From contig NZ_PXNS01000003.1 in assembly GCF_003045775.1 (NCBI RefSeq), positions 62,001 to 126,000 on the forward strand: a stretch of 64,000 nucleotides of DNA, in the 5' to 3' direction. The translations under genes were made by a program, and so were the position numbers. Of the stretch, positions 26,270-36,597 are shown piece by piece; the stretch's first letter is position 1, and every line of letters begins with the position of its first letter. This DNA is from Halomonas litopenaei. GTDB lineage: Bacteria; Pseudomonadota; Gammaproteobacteria; Pseudomonadales; Halomonadaceae. Under the pieces are notes generated by a model that had not been told where the DNA came from, made no database searches, and saw only the letters and a program-made list of their open reading frames with translations.

Positions 26270-27409
26270 ATGAATATCCCTGCCTCCACCCGACTCACCC
26301 CCGCCTGTCTCGCCGCGGCCTTGTCTGTTGTTGCCTGCGACGCGCTGGCCGAACCCACCACCATCACCGACGTCGCCGGGCGCGAAGTCACCCTGGACAC
26401 ACCGGTAGAACGCGTCATCCTCGGCGAAGGCCGTCAGATCTACCTGCTCGGTGCGCTCCAGCCGGATAACCCCTTCGCCGGCGTGGTGGGCTGGCGCGAA
26501 GACTTTTCACAGGCCGACCCGGACAGCTATGCCCGCTACGCCGAGAAGTTTCCGCAGCTCGAGGATCTACCGACCTTCGGCGGCTTCAAGGACGGCACCT
26601 TCGACGTCGAACAGGCGGCGGCACTGTCACCAGACGTGGTGCTGATGAATCTGGAGGCCCGCGCTGCCACCGAGGACGCCGGCTACGACGACAAGCTGGC
26701 CGAACTCGATATCCCGATCGTCTACGTGGACTTTCGCGAGGACCCGCTGGAGCACACGGTGCCGTCGATGCGCCTGATGGGCGAACTACTGGGCAAGCAA
26801 CAACAGGCCGATGCCTTTGTCGCCTTCGCCGAGGAGCAGCTCGCGCGGGTCACCAGCGTCATCGAAGAGGCCGATCCCGAACGTCCCCGGGTGTTCATCG
26901 ATCGTGCCGGCGGCTATTCCGAAGACTGCTGCATGAGCTTCGGCCCAGGCAACTTCGGCGAGTACGTGGAACTGGCCGGCGGCAGCAACATCGCCGACGG
27001 CATTATCCCCAACACCTTCGGCACCCTGAACCCGGAGCAGATCATCGCCGCCAACCCCGACCACGTCGTGGTCACCGGCGGCAACTGGGACGCCTATGTA
27101 CCCGGCGGCGACTGGGTCGGCATGGGCCCAGGCGCCGACATGGACGCCGCCCGCGCCAAGCTCCAGGCGCTGACCGAGCGCACCGCCATGACCGGCATCA
27201 CGGCGGTAGACACCGACCAGTTCCACGCCATCTGGCACCAGTTCTACAACAACCCCTACTACTTCATCGCCGTCCAGCAATTGGCCAAGTGGCTGCATCC
27301 GGAGCTGTTCACCGAGCTCGACCCCGAGGCCACCTTCAAGGAACTCCACCAGCGCTTTCTCCCGGTGGACTACGAGCCCGGCTACTGGATCTCCCTGAAT
27401 GACCAGTGA
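26270..27409 (+). CDS. iron-siderophore ABC transporter substrate-binding protein
   Basis: A 379-aa periplasmic protein with a Sec signal (RLTPACLAAALSVVACDALAEP, cleavage near residue 27). The class III binding-protein fold follows: TITDVAGREVTLDTPVERVILGEG, ALSPDVVLMN, VELAGGSNIADGIIP and NPEQIIAANPDHVVVTGG. It resembles FecB/FepB-type ferric-siderophore receptors, though longer than usual. The ATG at 26270 gives a normal signal peptide. It overlaps the permease gene by 11 bases. The exact siderophore is unknown. Confidence 0.88.
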   Translation: MNIPASTRLTPACLAAALSVVACDALAEPTTITDVAGREVTLDTPVERVILGEGRQIYLLGALQPDNPFAGVVGWREDFSQADPDSYARYAEKFPQLEDLPTFGGFKDGTFDVEQAAALSPDVVLMNLEARAATEDAGYDDKLAELDIPIVYVDFREDPLEHTVPSMRLMGELLGKQQQADAFVAFAEEQLARVTSVIEEADPERPRVFIDRAGGYSEDCCMSFGPGNFGEYVELAGGSNIADGIIPNTFGTLNPEQIIAANPDHVVVTGGNWDAYVPGGDWVGMGPGADMDAARAKLQALTERTAMTGITAVDTDQFHAIWHQFYNNPYYFIAVQQLAKWLHPELFTELDPEATFKELHQRFLPVDYEPGYWISLNDQ

Positions 27410-28469
27410 CAGCGCATGCATCGAGCCCACCAGCGGCGGGCGCCATGCTTACCGCGCCCTGGTCGCGCGCCGCCAGCTGATCCTGGCGGCGCTGGTCGCC
27501 GCCCTGGCGCTGAGCCTGTGCATCGACCTGGCGCTGGGTCCGGCACGCTTCACTCTTGGTGAGGTGGTCGCAGCCCTGTTCACCCCCGACCAGGTCAGCG
27601 ACCAGACTCGGGTGATCCTGTGGCAGATCCGCATGCCAGTGGCGCTGATGGCACTGGTGGTGGGCGCCAGCCTGTCGATCGCAGGGGCTCAGATGCAGAC
27701 CATCCTCAGCAACCCCCTGGCCAGCCCCTTCACCCTGGGCATCTCCGCGGGAGCCAGCTTCGGTGCAGCACTGGCGCTGGCCTTCGGCGTGGCCATCGTG
27801 CCGGCGGCATTGGATTACGTCATCCCGATCAACGCCTTCGTGATGGCCATGGTCACTGCCTTCTTCATCCATGCCCTTAGCCTCAAGCGCGGCGTCACCA
27901 TCGAGACCATCGTGCTGCTAGGCATCGCCATGGTGTTCATCTTCAACTCGCTGATGGCGCTGATCCAGTTCTTCGCCAGCCAGCAGGCGGTGTCGGCGGT
28001 GGTGTTCTGGACCATGGGCAGCCTGACCAAGGCCACCTGGCCCAAGCTGTGGATCGCCCTCGGCGTACTGCTCGCGGTGCTGCCGCTGCTGGCTCGTCAC
28101 GGCTGGGCCTTGACCGCCATGCGCCTGGGCGACGCCAAGGCGGAAAGCATGGGCATCAGACCTCGTCGCCTGCGTCTGGAAGTGCTGGTGCTGGTGTCGC
28201 TGCTGGCGGCGGTGTCGGTCGCCTTCGTCGGCACCATCGGCTTCATCGGCCTGGTCGGGCCGCATATCGCGCGCCTGCTGGTGGGCGAGGATCAGCGCTT
28301 CTTTCTGCCCGGCTCCGCCCTGTGCGGCGCCTTGATCCTGTCGATCGGCTCGGTGCTGTCCAAGGTCATCCTACCCGGCACCATCATCCCGATCGGGATC
28401 ATCACCTCACTGGTGGGAATTCCGTTTTTCCTGTTTCTCGTGCTCAACCACAAGAAGGCCTCATGGTAA
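27399..28469 (+). CDS. iron-siderophore ABC transporter permease (FecCD family)
   Basis: A 356-aa BtuC/FecCD-type permease with about ten transmembrane helices. Landmarks are LWQIRMPVALMALVVGASLSIAGAQMQTILSNPLASPFTLGISAGA (the conserved N-terminal signature) and the EAA-like coupling loop FIGLVGPHIARLLVGEDQRF. Only one permease is present, so it probably acts as a homodimer with the ATPase encoded next, whose ATG overlaps its stop by 7 bases. Confidence 0.93.
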   Translation: MTSDSACIEPTSGGRHAYRALVARRQLILAALVAALALSLCIDLALGPARFTLGEVVAALFTPDQVSDQTRVILWQIRMPVALMALVVGASLSIAGAQMQTILSNPLASPFTLGISAGASFGAALALAFGVAIVPAALDYVIPINAFVMAMVTAFFIHALSLKRGVTIETIVLLGIAMVFIFNSLMALIQFFASQQAVSAVVFWTMGSLTKATWPKLWIALGVLLAVLPLLARHGWALTAMRLGDAKAESMGIRPRRLRLEVLVLVSLLAAVSVAFVGTIGFIGLVGPHIARLLVGEDQRFFLPGSALCGALILSIGSVLSKVILPGTIIPIGIITSLVGIPFFLFLVLNHKKASW

Positions 28470-29212
28470 GCCTCAGCCTCCACCAGCTATCCGCCCGCTA
28501 CGGCCGGCGCCAGATCCTCGATGAGATCACCACGCCAACCTTCCACGGCGGCCAGGTGGTGGCCCTGCTCGGGCCCAACGCAGCGGGCAAGTCAACGCTG
28601 TTCCGGCGCATCTTCGGCGTACTCAAGGGCCCAGGCGAGATACGCCTGGAAGGCTCCCGTCGAGAACGCCCGATGGCCTACATGACCCAGGACAATGGCG
28701 CCAGCGCAGTGCTGACGGTGTACGAAGCGGTACTGCTGGCGCGCATGCAGGGGCGCGGCATGAAGGTTCAGCCCGAAGACCTGACCCAGGTGGAGCGCGC
28801 CCTGGACGAATTAGGCATCAGCGCCCTCGGCGAGCGAGATATCGGCGATCTCAGCGGTGGTCAGCGGCAGATGGTCAACGCCGCCCAGGCGCTGGTTCAG
28901 GAGCCCGAAGTGCTGCTGCTCGACGAGCCGACCTCGGCGCTGGACCTGCATCGTCAGGTGGGCCTGCTGACCATCCTGCGCCGTCTGGCCCGAGAACGCG
29001 GCATGCTGATCCTGGTGGCGATGCACGACCTCGGCCAGGCGCTGCGTTTCACCGATCAGGCGATGCTGCTGGAACAGGGGCGCCTGGTCGCCTGTGGCCC
29101 GACTTCGGACGTGGTTACCAGCGAACTGGTCGAAAAGGTGTATCGCGTCAGGGCGCGAATAGAACCGTGTTCAAAAGGCCAACCTCAACTGATCGTCGAG
29201 GCCGCCATCTAA
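28463..29212 (+). CDS. iron-siderophore ABC transporter ATPase
   Basis: A 249-aa FecE-type ATPase: MVSLSLHQLSARYGRRQI, Walker A LLGPNAAGKSTLFRRIFG, signature DLSGGQRQMVNAAQAL, Walker B EVLLLDEPTSALDLHRQ and the switch histidine in LVAMHDLGQAL. It completes the binding protein-permease-ATPase operon. The start was chosen at ATG 28463 because a much longer same-frame extension reads across the permease gene and is not real. Confidence 0.94.
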   Translation: MVSLSLHQLSARYGRRQILDEITTPTFHGGQVVALLGPNAAGKSTLFRRIFGVLKGPGEIRLEGSRRERPMAYMTQDNGASAVLTVYEAVLLARMQGRGMKVQPEDLTQVERALDELGISALGERDIGDLSGGQRQMVNAAQALVQEPEVLLLDEPTSALDLHRQVGLLTILRRLARERGMLILVAMHDLGQALRFTDQAMLLEQGRLVACGPTSDVVTSELVEKVYRVRARIEPCSKGQPQLIVEAAI

Positions 29213-29213
29213 A

Positions 29214-30134
29214 CTAGTCTTTCTCGGGCGGCGAGCGCCGGCGCGGCCACCCCAGGCGACGGCCTTCCATGGCGGCCAGGGCGGCACCGCCGAGCAACAG
29301 CGGCAGCGCCAGCAGAAAGCCGCTCGACAACGGCTGGCCAAACAGCCAGAGATCGGCCAGCACCGGCCACACCAGGGCGATGTACTCGAAGGGGGCAAGC
29401 CTCGACACCTCGGCAAAGCGCAGCGCCAAGGTCATGCAAATATGCGCCGCGCCGCCCAGCAACCCGGCCAGGATCAGCAGCGTCAGCGTCTGGGTCGGCA
29501 GTGCTACCCAGCCCAGCGGCAGGGTCGCCAGGCCCGCCAGGGTGCAGGCCAGCACAAAGTAGAAGGCGATGGCACCGGCCCCCTCAGTGCGCGAGATGCG
29601 CCGCACCGTGACCAGCGCCGCAGCCGTCAGCGACGCCCCCAGCACACCGAGCGCGTAACCCGACAACTGCCCGGCCTTGTCGGCGTTGCCGATATCCGGC
29701 ACCACCAGCACCGCCACCCCGCCCACGGCGAGCAACAGTGCCAGCGCTCGCGGTGGGGTAAAGCGCTCGCCCAGCAGCACCACGCCGCCGATCGCCATCA
29801 GTACCGGCGCCAATTGGGCCAGCAAGGTGGCCTCGGCTACGGGCAGGCGCGCCAGGGCCGCAAAGGTGGCAAACATCGAGGCGGCGCCGAGGCTCGAGCG
29901 CAGCAGATGGCCCAAGGGGCGCCGGGTCGCCAGCCCTGCCGGAAACTCCCGACGCCAGGCCAGAAACAGCACGATCGGCAACAGCGCAAAGGCCGAGCGA
30001 TAGAACACCACCTGGCCCAGCGGCACCTCGTCGCTCACCCACTTCACGCACACCAGCATGGCGGCGAACAGCACCCCGGAGGCGATGCGCAGCACGATGC
30101 CCGCCAGGGGCCTATCCCTATCACTCATGATCAT
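29214..30134 (-). CDS. EamA/DMT-family transporter
   Basis: A 306-aa membrane protein with ten hydrophobic segments in two EamA repeats (IVLRIASGVLFAAMLVCVKWVSDEVPLGQVVFYRS; FAEVSRLAPFEYIALVWPVLADLWLFG). It resembles S-adenosylmethionine/RhaT-type drug-metabolite carriers, but the substrate is not assignable. Two starts two codons apart (30134 and 30128) are possible; AGGG fits the second slightly better. It is convergent with the iron ABC operon, one base from its stop. Confidence 0.87.
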   Translation of the reverse strand: MIMSDRDRPLAGIVLRIASGVLFAAMLVCVKWVSDEVPLGQVVFYRSAFALLPIVLFLAWRREFPAGLATRRPLGHLLRSSLGAASMFATFAALARLPVAEATLLAQLAPVLMAIGGVVLLGERFTPPRALALLLAVGGVAVLVVPDIGNADKAGQLSGYALGVLGASLTAAALVTVRRISRTEGAGAIAFYFVLACTLAGLATLPLGWVALPTQTLTLLILAGLLGGAAHICMTLALRFAEVSRLAPFEYIALVWPVLADLWLFGQPLSSGFLLALPLLLGGAALAAMEGRRLGWPRRRSPPEKD

Positions 30135-30247
30135 CGTCCCTGTTCAGAAGAGCCGCGCCGTCCACAAGCTCTGCCCCACCCAATCAAGCTGCCCATCAGA
30201 AGCGCCCGAGCGTGACGCCCCGCTGACGGCCCATGTGCAGCCGACAC

Positions 30248-30283
30248 AAAAAACCGACCCCCGGCGCCAGGCGTCGGGGGTCG
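30248..30283 (-). terminator. rho-independent terminator of dnaKJ
   Basis: A stem of about 14 bp (cgaccccc outer arms, ggcgcc/ggcgtc inner pairs with one wobble) followed by six U residues on the minus strand, 59 bases past the dnaJ stop. Confidence 0.85.
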
Positions 30284-30341
30284 ATCATCGTCACTAAGCC
30301 CTGGTCGGCGCAGGATCACTCCTGGCCCGAGGGTACGCGAC

Positions 30342-31478
30342 TTACAGCTTCATATCTTCGAAGAACTTCTTCACCCCGTCGAAGAAGCTCGACTTCTTCG
30401 GCGAGTGCTGGGCGTTGCTGCCACCCAGGCTGTCCTGGAACTTGCGCAGCAGATCCTTCTGTTCCTCGCTGAGCTTGACCGGGGTTTCCACCACCACCCG
30501 GCACAACAGATCGCCGGCGGGGCCGCCGCGTACCGGCTTGACACCCTTGCCGCGCAGGCGGAACAGCTTGCCGGTCTGGGTTTCCGCCGGAATCTTCAGC
30601 TTCACCCGACCATCCAGCGTCGGCACTTCGAGCTCACCGCCAAGGGCGGCGTCGACGAAGTTGATCGGTACCTCACACTGCAGGTGACGCCCTTCGCGCT
30701 CGAAGATATGGTGCGGCTTGATCGCGACCTGCACGTACAGGTCCCCGGGTGGACCGCCGTTGATACCGGCTTCGCCCTCGCCATTGAGTCGAATGCGATC
30801 GCCGGAATCGACGCCGGCCGGAATCTTCACCGACAGGGTGCGGGTCTCGCGCACGCGACCTTCGCCATGACAGGCGTGGCACGGCACCTTGATGTGCTGG
30901 CCGCTGCCGTGACAGGTCGGGCAGGTCTGCTGCACGGCAAAGAAGCCCTGCTGCATGCGAACCTGACCGTGTCCGTGACAGGTCGGGCAGGTTTCCTTGG
31001 TGGAACCCGGCTCGGCACCTTCGCCGTCGCAGCGCTCACATTCGATGTGACGCGGCACACGGATGTCGACACTGGTGCCGGCCACCGCGCTCTCGAGGTC
31101 AAGCTCGAGGTTGTAGCGCAGGTCGCTGCCCCGCTGGGGCGCATTGGGGTTACGACGTCCGCCGCCACCGCCGAAGATGTCACCGAAGACATCACCGAAG
31201 ATGTCACTGAAGCCGCCAGCCCCGGCGCCGCCAAAGCCACCACCGCCCTGGCCGTCGACGCCGGCATGGCCAAACTGGTCGTAGGCCGCACGCTTCTCGC
31301 TGTCGGTCAGGACCTCGTAGGCCTCGGACACTTCACGGAATTTTTCCGCCGAGGTGTCATCGTCCGGGTTACGGTCCGGGTGGTACTTCTGTGCCAGGCG
31401 CCGATAGGCCTTCTTGATGTCCTTCTGATCGGCACCGCGCTCGACACCTAGTACCTCGTAGTAGTCTCTCTTGGACAT
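30342..31478 (-). CDS. dnaJ: chaperone DnaJ
   Basis: An Hsp40 co-chaperone that stimulates DnaK ATPase. The 378-aa protein has the J domain ([24 protein letters not shown] motif in [10 protein letters not shown]), a Gly/Phe-rich region (about 75-115), four CxxCxGxG zinc motifs ([32 protein letters not shown]; about 147-210) and the C-terminal substrate-binding barrel. The start is the ATG at 31476-31478; the upstream in-frame extension is not family-like. Confidence 0.98.
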   Translation of the reverse strand: MSKRDYYEVLGVERGADQKDIKKAYRRLAQKYHPDRNPDDDTSAEKFREVSEAYEVLTDSEKRAAYDQFGHAGVDGQGGGGFGGAGAGGFSDIFGDVFGDIFGGGGGRRNPNAPQRGSDLRYNLELDLESAVAGTSVDIRVPRHIECERCDGEGAEPGSTKETCPTCHGHGQVRMQQGFFAVQQTCPTCHGSGQHIKVPCHACHGEGRVRETRTLSVKIPAGVDSGDRIRLNGEGEAGINGGPPGDLYVQVAIKPHHIFEREGRHLQCEVPINFVDAALGGELEVPTLDGRVKLKIPAETQTGKLFRLRGKGVKPVRGGPAGDLLCRVVVETPVKLSEEQKDLLRKFQDSLGGSNAQHSPKKSSFFDGVKKFFEDMKL

Positions 31479-31513
31479 GGGTCTGTCCGCCTCCGTCGCG
31501 ACGCTCAGCAACA

Positions 31514-31542
31514 CCAACGCGGGAGTCCGGCTCCCGCGTTGG
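31514..31542 (-). terminator. intercistronic hairpin between dnaK and dnaJ
   Basis: A 12-bp perfect stem (ccaacgcgggag with its complement) and a five-base loop, without a U-run. It probably attenuates or processes the dnaK-dnaJ message, which would lower DnaJ relative to DnaK. Confidence 0.55.
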
Positions 31543-31568
31543 CGTCATCCGAGGTTCAGATGTCGTGG

Positions 31569-33494
31569 TTACTGCTTTTTCTGGTCGTCGTTGACTTCTT
31601 CATACTCGGCGTCGACCACGTCATCTTCCTTCTTGGCGCCAGCGTCGGCGTCACCCGCCTGCTGGCCAGCGTCCGCCTGCTCGGCGTACATCTTCTGCGC
31701 CAGGTTGCCGGAGGCCTCGGTCAGGGCGTCGAGCTTGGCCTGGATGGCATCCTTGTCGTCGCCCTGCAGCGCTTCCTCGAGCTCCTTGATGGCGCTCTCG
31801 ATGGCCTGCTTCTCTTCCTCGGAGGCCTTGTCGCCGGCTTCCTCTAGGGTCTTGCGAGAGGCGTGGATCATGCCGTCGGCCTGGTTGCGCAGCGCCACCA
31901 GTTCCTCGAACTTCTTGTCCTCGTCGGCGTGGGCCTCGGCGTCGCGGACCATCTGCTCGATCTCGTCGTCGGACAGGCCGCTGGAGGCCTTGATGACGAT
32001 GGACTGTTCCTTGCCGGTGGCCTTGTCCTTGGCGGACACGTTGAGGATACCGTTGGCGTCCAGGTCGAAGGCTACCTCGATCTGCGGCACACCGCGCGGC
32101 GCCGGCGGAATGTCCGACAGGTCGAAGCGACCGAGCGACTTGTTGCCGCTGGACTGCTTGCGCTCACCCTGCAGCACGTGAATGGTCACGGCGGTCTGGT
32201 TGTCGTCCGCGGTGGAGAACACCTGGGTCTTCTTGGTCGGGATGGTGGTGTTCTTCTCGATCAGCGGCGTCATCACGCCACCCAGGGTCTCGATACCCAG
32301 TGTCAGCGGAGTCACGTCCAGCAGCAGCACGTCCTTGACGTCACCGCCGAGCACGCCGCCCTGGATCGCAGCACCCACGGCCACGGCTTCGTCCGGGTTG
32401 ACGTCCTTGCGGGCGTCCTTGCCGAAGAACTCGGCGACCTTGGCCTGAACCATCGGCATACGGGTCTGGCCACCGACCAGGATGACGTCGTCGATCTCGG
32501 AGGCGGACAGGCCGGCGTCGGACAGCGCGGTCTTGCACGGCGCCAGTGAACGGCTCACCAGCTCTTCCACCAGCGACTCAAGCTTGGCCCGGGTCACCTT
32601 CACGTTGAGGTGCTTGGGACCGGTGTTGTCGGCGGTGATGTAAGGCAGGTTGACGTCGGTCTGCTGGGCGCTGGACAGCTCGATCTTGGCCTTCTCGGCG
32701 GCTTCCTTCAGGCGCTGCATGGCCAGGTTGTCGCCGGACAGGTCGATACCGCTGTCAGCCTTGAACTGGTCGACCAGGTAGTTGATCAGCTTGAGGTCGA
32801 AGTCCTCACCACCCAGGAAGGTGTCGCCGTTGGTGGCCAGCACCTCGAACTGCGTCTCGCCGTCGACGTCGGCCACTTCGATGATGGAGATATCGAAGGT
32901 ACCGCCACCCAGGTCATAGACCGCGATGGTCTTGTCACCGCGTGACTTGTCCATGCCATAGGCAAGGGCAGCCGCGGTCGGCTCGTTGATGATGCGCTTG
33001 ACCTCGAGACCGGCGATGCGACCCGCGTCCTTGGTGGCCTGACGCTGGCTGTCGTTGAAGTAGGCCGGCACGGTGATGACCGCCTCGGTCACTTCTTCGC
33101 CCAGGTAGTCCTCGGCGGTCTTCTTCATCTTCTTCAGCACTTCAGCGCTGACCTGGGGCGGTGCCAGCTTCTTGCCCTTGACCTCGACCCAGGCGTCGCC
33201 GTTGTCGGCTTCGGTGATGGTGTAGGGCACCATCTTGATGTCCTTCTGGACGACGTCGTCCTTGAAGCGACGGCCGATCAGGCGCTTGATCGCGTACAGG
33301 GTGTTTTCCGGGTTGGTCACCGCCTGACGCTTGGCCGCCTGACCCACCAGGGTCTCGCCATCATCGGTGTAGGCGATGATGGACGGGGTGGTACGTGCGC
33401 CTTCTGCGTTCTCGATTACCTTGGCGCTGTCGCCGTCGAGCACGGCCAGACAGGAGTTGGTGGTACCAAGGTCAATGCCGATGATGCGTCCCAT
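31569..33494 (-). CDS. dnaK: chaperone DnaK (Hsp70)
   Basis: The major Hsp70, 641 aa. The N-terminal ATPase domain shows [55 protein letters not shown] and [11 protein letters not shown]. The linker [13 protein letters not shown] and substrate-binding domain follow, then a helical lid and a C-terminal EEVNDD-type acidic tail. It lies between grpE and dnaJ in the heat-shock operon. Confidence 0.99.
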   Translation of the reverse strand: MGRIIGIDLGTTNSCLAVLDGDSAKVIENAEGARTTPSIIAYTDDGETLVGQAAKRQAVTNPENTLYAIKRLIGRRFKDDVVQKDIKMVPYTITEADNGDAWVEVKGKKLAPPQVSAEVLKKMKKTAEDYLGEEVTEAVITVPAYFNDSQRQATKDAGRIAGLEVKRIINEPTAAALAYGMDKSRGDKTIAVYDLGGGTFDISIIEVADVDGETQFEVLATNGDTFLGGEDFDLKLINYLVDQFKADSGIDLSGDNLAMQRLKEAAEKAKIELSSAQQTDVNLPYITADNTGPKHLNVKVTRAKLESLVEELVSRSLAPCKTALSDAGLSASEIDDVILVGGQTRMPMVQAKVAEFFGKDARKDVNPDEAVAVGAAIQGGVLGGDVKDVLLLDVTPLTLGIETLGGVMTPLIEKNTTIPTKKTQVFSTADDNQTAVTIHVLQGERKQSSGNKSLGRFDLSDIPPAPRGVPQIEVAFDLDANGILNVSAKDKATGKEQSIVIKASSGLSDDEIEQMVRDAEAHADEDKKFEELVALRNQADGMIHASRKTLEEAGDKASEEEKQAIESAIKELEEALQGDDKDAIQAKLDALTEASGNLAQKMYAEQADAGQQAGDADAGAKKEDDVVDAEYEEVNDDQKKQ

Positions 33495-33653
33495 AGGAAA
33501 TCCTCGAATTCGTGTCTTGCGTAACTGAAGTTTGGCTTGCGGCGTTCGCCGCGGGGTTGCCGACTATCTGGGGGGCGTCTCCGCCGATTTCAAGGCCCCA
33601 TGTTCAACTCCTGTCGACAACCCGTATCGGTCAGGCCCCGTGGGCCGGATGTT

Positions 33654-34298
33654 TCAGCCGGCCGCCTGGCTCACTACCACCATCGCCGGGCGCACCAGGC
33701 GTCCGTTGAGCACGTAGCCCTTCTGCATCACGTCGATGACGGTGTTGGGGTCGACCTCGGGGTTCGGCACCATGGCCATGGCCTCGTGGTACTGCGGGTC
33801 GAACGGCTCGCCCTGGGGCTCGACGATCTCGACGCCGAACTTGGCCAGTACGTCGAGCTGCATCTTCAGGGTCATGGAGACACCCTCGCGATGCACCTCG
33901 GAGGCGTCCTCACCCATGGCCTCAAGCGCCTTTTCCAGGCTGTCGACCACCGGAAGCAGGTCCTTGATGAACTTCTCCAGCGCAAACTTGCGCGCCTTCT
34001 CGGCCTCGGCTTCCGCCCGCCTGCGCACGTTCTGCGCCTCGGCGGCGGCACGCAGGGCCTGGTCCTTGGCCTCGGTCACGCTCTGCTCGAGCTCCTCGAC
34101 GCGGGCCGCCAGCACCTCGGCCTCGGGGTTGTCACCGCCTTCCACGGCCTCGGCCTGTGCCTCACCCTCAGCCTGATCGACGATGTCCTCGAGTTCGCCC
34201 TCGACGGCCTCGGCAGCATCGACCGCCTGCTCCGGCTCGCCTTCCTGCTCCTGGCGAGCGAGTTCGTCATCCAACGGGGTCTGGGGATCTTTGGCCAT
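33654..34298 (-). CDS. grpE: nucleotide exchange factor GrpE
   Basis: A 214-aa DnaK exchange factor. A long acidic N-terminal region (about 1-70, rich in E, A and Q) leads to the coiled-coil helix ([63 protein letters not shown]) and the C-terminal beta domain with [20 protein letters not shown] and [21 protein letters not shown] at 34296-34298 was chosen by similarity. A sigma-32-type promoter lies 83-110 bases upstream. Confidence 0.97.
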   Translation of the reverse strand: MAKDPQTPLDDELARQEQEGEPEQAVDAAEAVEGELEDIVDQAEGEAQAEAVEGGDNPEAEVLAARVEELEQSVTEAKDQALRAAAEAQNVRRRAEAEAEKARKFALEKFIKDLLPVVDSLEKALEAMGEDASEVHREGVSMTLKMQLDVLAKFGVEIVEPQGEPFDPQYHEAMAMVPNPEVDPNTVIDVMQKGYVLNGRLVRPAMVVVSQAAG

Positions 34299-34380
34299 GT
34301 GCAGCCTCCTGAAGAAGTCCAACAATTGCGGTAGCACCGCCTGTACAGTGGCTGGTCCGGGGACCAGAGGTTGCAGGGGT

Positions 34381-34408
34381 ATATGGGGTTGGCCACAACA
34401 ATCTCAAG
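34381..34408 (-). promoter_or_regulatory. sigma-32 heat-shock promoter of grpE-dnaK-dnaJ
   Basis: On the minus strand CTTGAGA (-35, at 34402-34408) is followed after exactly 13 bases by CCCCATAT (-10, at 34381-34388). This matches the CTTGAAA-N13-CCCCATNT consensus at all but one fixed position. It is the expected promoter for this operon. Confidence 0.88.
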
Positions 34409-34522
34409 GGGAAAGACGCAGATCCTGATCAGACTTTCCCCGGCAGGCCCAGGATTTGCCGCAGCGCTGACCCGCAACCACTGAAGTTGCTGCGCAAGGA
34501 TGCATTGAGGGCGCGCCTGGAC

Positions 34523-34542
34523 TACTGTATAAACAGACACCA
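34523..34542 (+). promoter_or_regulatory. possible LexA (SOS) box upstream of recN
   Basis: TACTGTATAAACAGACACCA resembles the CTGT-N8-ACAG LexA site with the last half one base off. recN is a classic SOS gene. The match is imperfect. Confidence 0.4.
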
Positions 34543-34695
34543 CATGGATGGATAAACAGTAATGCCAACCCCCATCCATTGCGCCATATCGATGCTCTAG
34601 CGATTGCGCGAGCGATTGCCGCACCCATCGCCCTGTACGACCGCCACCCTTGCACTGACCGTCGCACCGCTCGGTGACGCCACCAGGAGGCACGC

Positions 34696-36369
34696 ATGCT
34701 GACCGAACTCTCGATCCAGGACTTCGCCATCGTCGACCACCTCGAACTCGAGCTCGAGGGCGGCATGACTGCCATCACCGGCGAGACCGGCGCCGGCAAG
34801 TCGATCCTGCTTGGCGCCCTGGGCCTGTGCCTGGGCGAACGCGCCGACGCCGGCAGCGTGCGCCACGGCCAGTCCAGAGCCGACCTGAGCGCGCGCTTCG
34901 ACATTGCCAATCTGCCCAACGCCCGGGCCTGGCTTGCCAACCGAGAACTGCCCGATGACGACTGCCTGCTGCGGCGCGTGGTCACCAGAAGTGGTCGCTC
35001 CAAGGCCTGGATCAACGGCCAGCCGGCCACCATCGCCGACCTCAAGTCGCTGGGCGAGACCCTGATCGAGATCCACGGCCAGCACGCCCACCAGGCCCTG
35101 CTGGCCGAGGACACCCACCTGCGCCTGCTCGACGACCTGGCCGGCCACCGTGAATCGGTGAGCCGACTGGCCGAGCTCTATCGGGAGTGGCAGTCCACCC
35201 GGCGACAACTGAAACGGCTGGCCGACGACGGCGATGAAATCCGCGCCCGTCGCCAGCTGTTGCGCTATCAGGTGGAAGAACTCGACCAACTCGGCCTGGG
35301 CGAAGACGAGCTCGAACAACTCGAACGTGAACAGGAGCTGCTGGCCCACGCCGAATCGCGCCTGGCGGAGACCCAGTTCGCCCTCGACTGCTGCGATGGC
35401 GAGGAAGGCGGCGCCCTGCCCCTGCTCCACCAGGCCAGCCAGCGCCTGGCCGCCCTGCCCGGCAGCGACAAGGGAGCCCTGGCCAACGCCATCGCCTTGC
35501 TCGGTGACGCCAGCATTCAGCTCGAGGAAGCCGGCCGCGAACTGCATCAGGTGGTCGCCGACGTGGAGCTGGACCCGGAGCGCCTGGCCTGGGTAGAGCA
35601 GCGCCTGGGCGAGGCTCATCGCATCGCTCGCAAGCACCATGTACTGCCCGACGAGATCGTCGCCCTGCACCAGCGCCTGACGGCAGAACTTCAGGGACTG
35701 GAGGGCGGTGACGAGGACCTCGAGGCGCTGACCGAGAAGGCCGACGCCCTCAAGGCAGAATGGCGTGCCCTGGCAGAGACCGTCAGCGCCGCTCGCCAAA
35801 AGGCCGCCAAGCGTTTCGGCAAGGAAGTCCAGCAGCAACTGGCGTTTCTGGCCATGGGCAAGGCCCGCTTCGAGGTCGACGTCAGTCGGCGCGATGCCGC
35901 CGCTCCAGAGGGCATGGACCGGGTGCGCTTTCTGATCGCCGCCAACCCCGGCCAGCCGCCACGCCCGCTGGCCAAGGTAGCCTCCGGTGGCGAGCTGTCG
36001 CGTATCAGCCTGGCCATTCAGGTGATCGCCGCCCAGCACTCCACCATCCCCAGCCTGGTGTTCGATGAGGTCGACGTCGGGGTGTCCGGTGCCACCGCCG
36101 AGATCGTCGGCCAGCTGCTCAAGCGACTGGGCCAGGGTGGCCAGGTACTAACGGTGACCCACTTGCCCCAGGTCGCCGCCCAGGCCCACCACCATCTGCA
36201 CATCGAGAAGAAGGCGCGCAAGGATTCCACCCGCACCCGCATGGCGCATCTGGACGAAGCCGGGCGGGTCGGCGAGCTGGCGCGCATGCTCGGCGGCGTC
36301 AAACTCTCGGACCAGACCCTGGCCCATGCCCGCGAGATGCTCGACGCAAGCCAAAGGGCGCACCACTAG
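34696..36369 (+). CDS. recN: DNA repair protein RecN
   Basis: An SMC-like ATPase acting in double-strand break repair. The 557-aa protein has the N-terminal half-domain (MLTELSIQDFAIVDHLELEL, Walker A AITGETGAGKSILLGALGL), a long coiled-coil middle (about 150-365), and the C-terminal half with KVASGGELSRISLAIQV (signature) and IPSLVFDEVDVGVSG (Walker B). AGGAGG precedes the ATG. It is divergent from grpE, a common arrangement. Confidence 0.97.
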   Translation: MLTELSIQDFAIVDHLELELEGGMTAITGETGAGKSILLGALGLCLGERADAGSVRHGQSRADLSARFDIANLPNARAWLANRELPDDDCLLRRVVTRSGRSKAWINGQPATIADLKSLGETLIEIHGQHAHQALLAEDTHLRLLDDLAGHRESVSRLAELYREWQSTRRQLKRLADDGDEIRARRQLLRYQVEELDQLGLGEDELEQLEREQELLAHAESRLAETQFALDCCDGEEGGALPLLHQASQRLAALPGSDKGALANAIALLGDASIQLEEAGRELHQVVADVELDPERLAWVEQRLGEAHRIARKHHVLPDEIVALHQRLTAELQGLEGGDEDLEALTEKADALKAEWRALAETVSAARQKAAKRFGKEVQQQLAFLAMGKARFEVDVSRRDAAAPEGMDRVRFLIAANPGQPPRPLAKVASGGELSRISLAIQVIAAQHSTIPSLVFDEVDVGVSGATAEIVGQLLKRLGQGGQVLTVTHLPQVAAQAHHHLHIEKKARKDSTRTRMAHLDEAGRVGELARMLGGVKLSDQTLAHAREMLDASQRAHH

Positions 36370-36455
36370 GCCCGGCGAACCCAGACAGCACAGAAAAGCG
36401 ATACTGAAGAGCAGTACGCAAGAAAAAGCAGCATTTTACAGTGAGCCAACAACGC

Positions 36456-36494
36456 AAGCGCCACGCCCCCAATTGACGGGGACGTGGCGCTTTT
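36456..36494 (+). terminator. terminator of recN
   Basis: A stem of ten outer pairs (aagcgccacg/cgtggcgctt) plus four inner G-C pairs, followed by TTTT on the plus strand. Confidence 0.8.
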
Positions 36495-36543
36495 GTGTAT
36501 CCACTGGCCGAACAGCGCTGATCACATCTTCCAGACACGAGAA

Positions 36544-36567
36544 AGCCTCCGCCCGGGGGCAGAGGCT
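36544..36567 (-). terminator. terminator of fur
   Basis: A stem of agcctc/gaggct extended by gccc/gggc across one mismatch. On the minus strand it is followed by TTTCT, 31 bases past the fur stop. Confidence 0.6.
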
Positions 36568-36597
36568 CTTGCTCAGCGCTACGCGCAGAGGGATCCG

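Noticed and set aside
34553-34563. A second LexA half-site (ATAAACAGTAA) upstream of recN
   Set aside because: No CTGT partner at the right distance.
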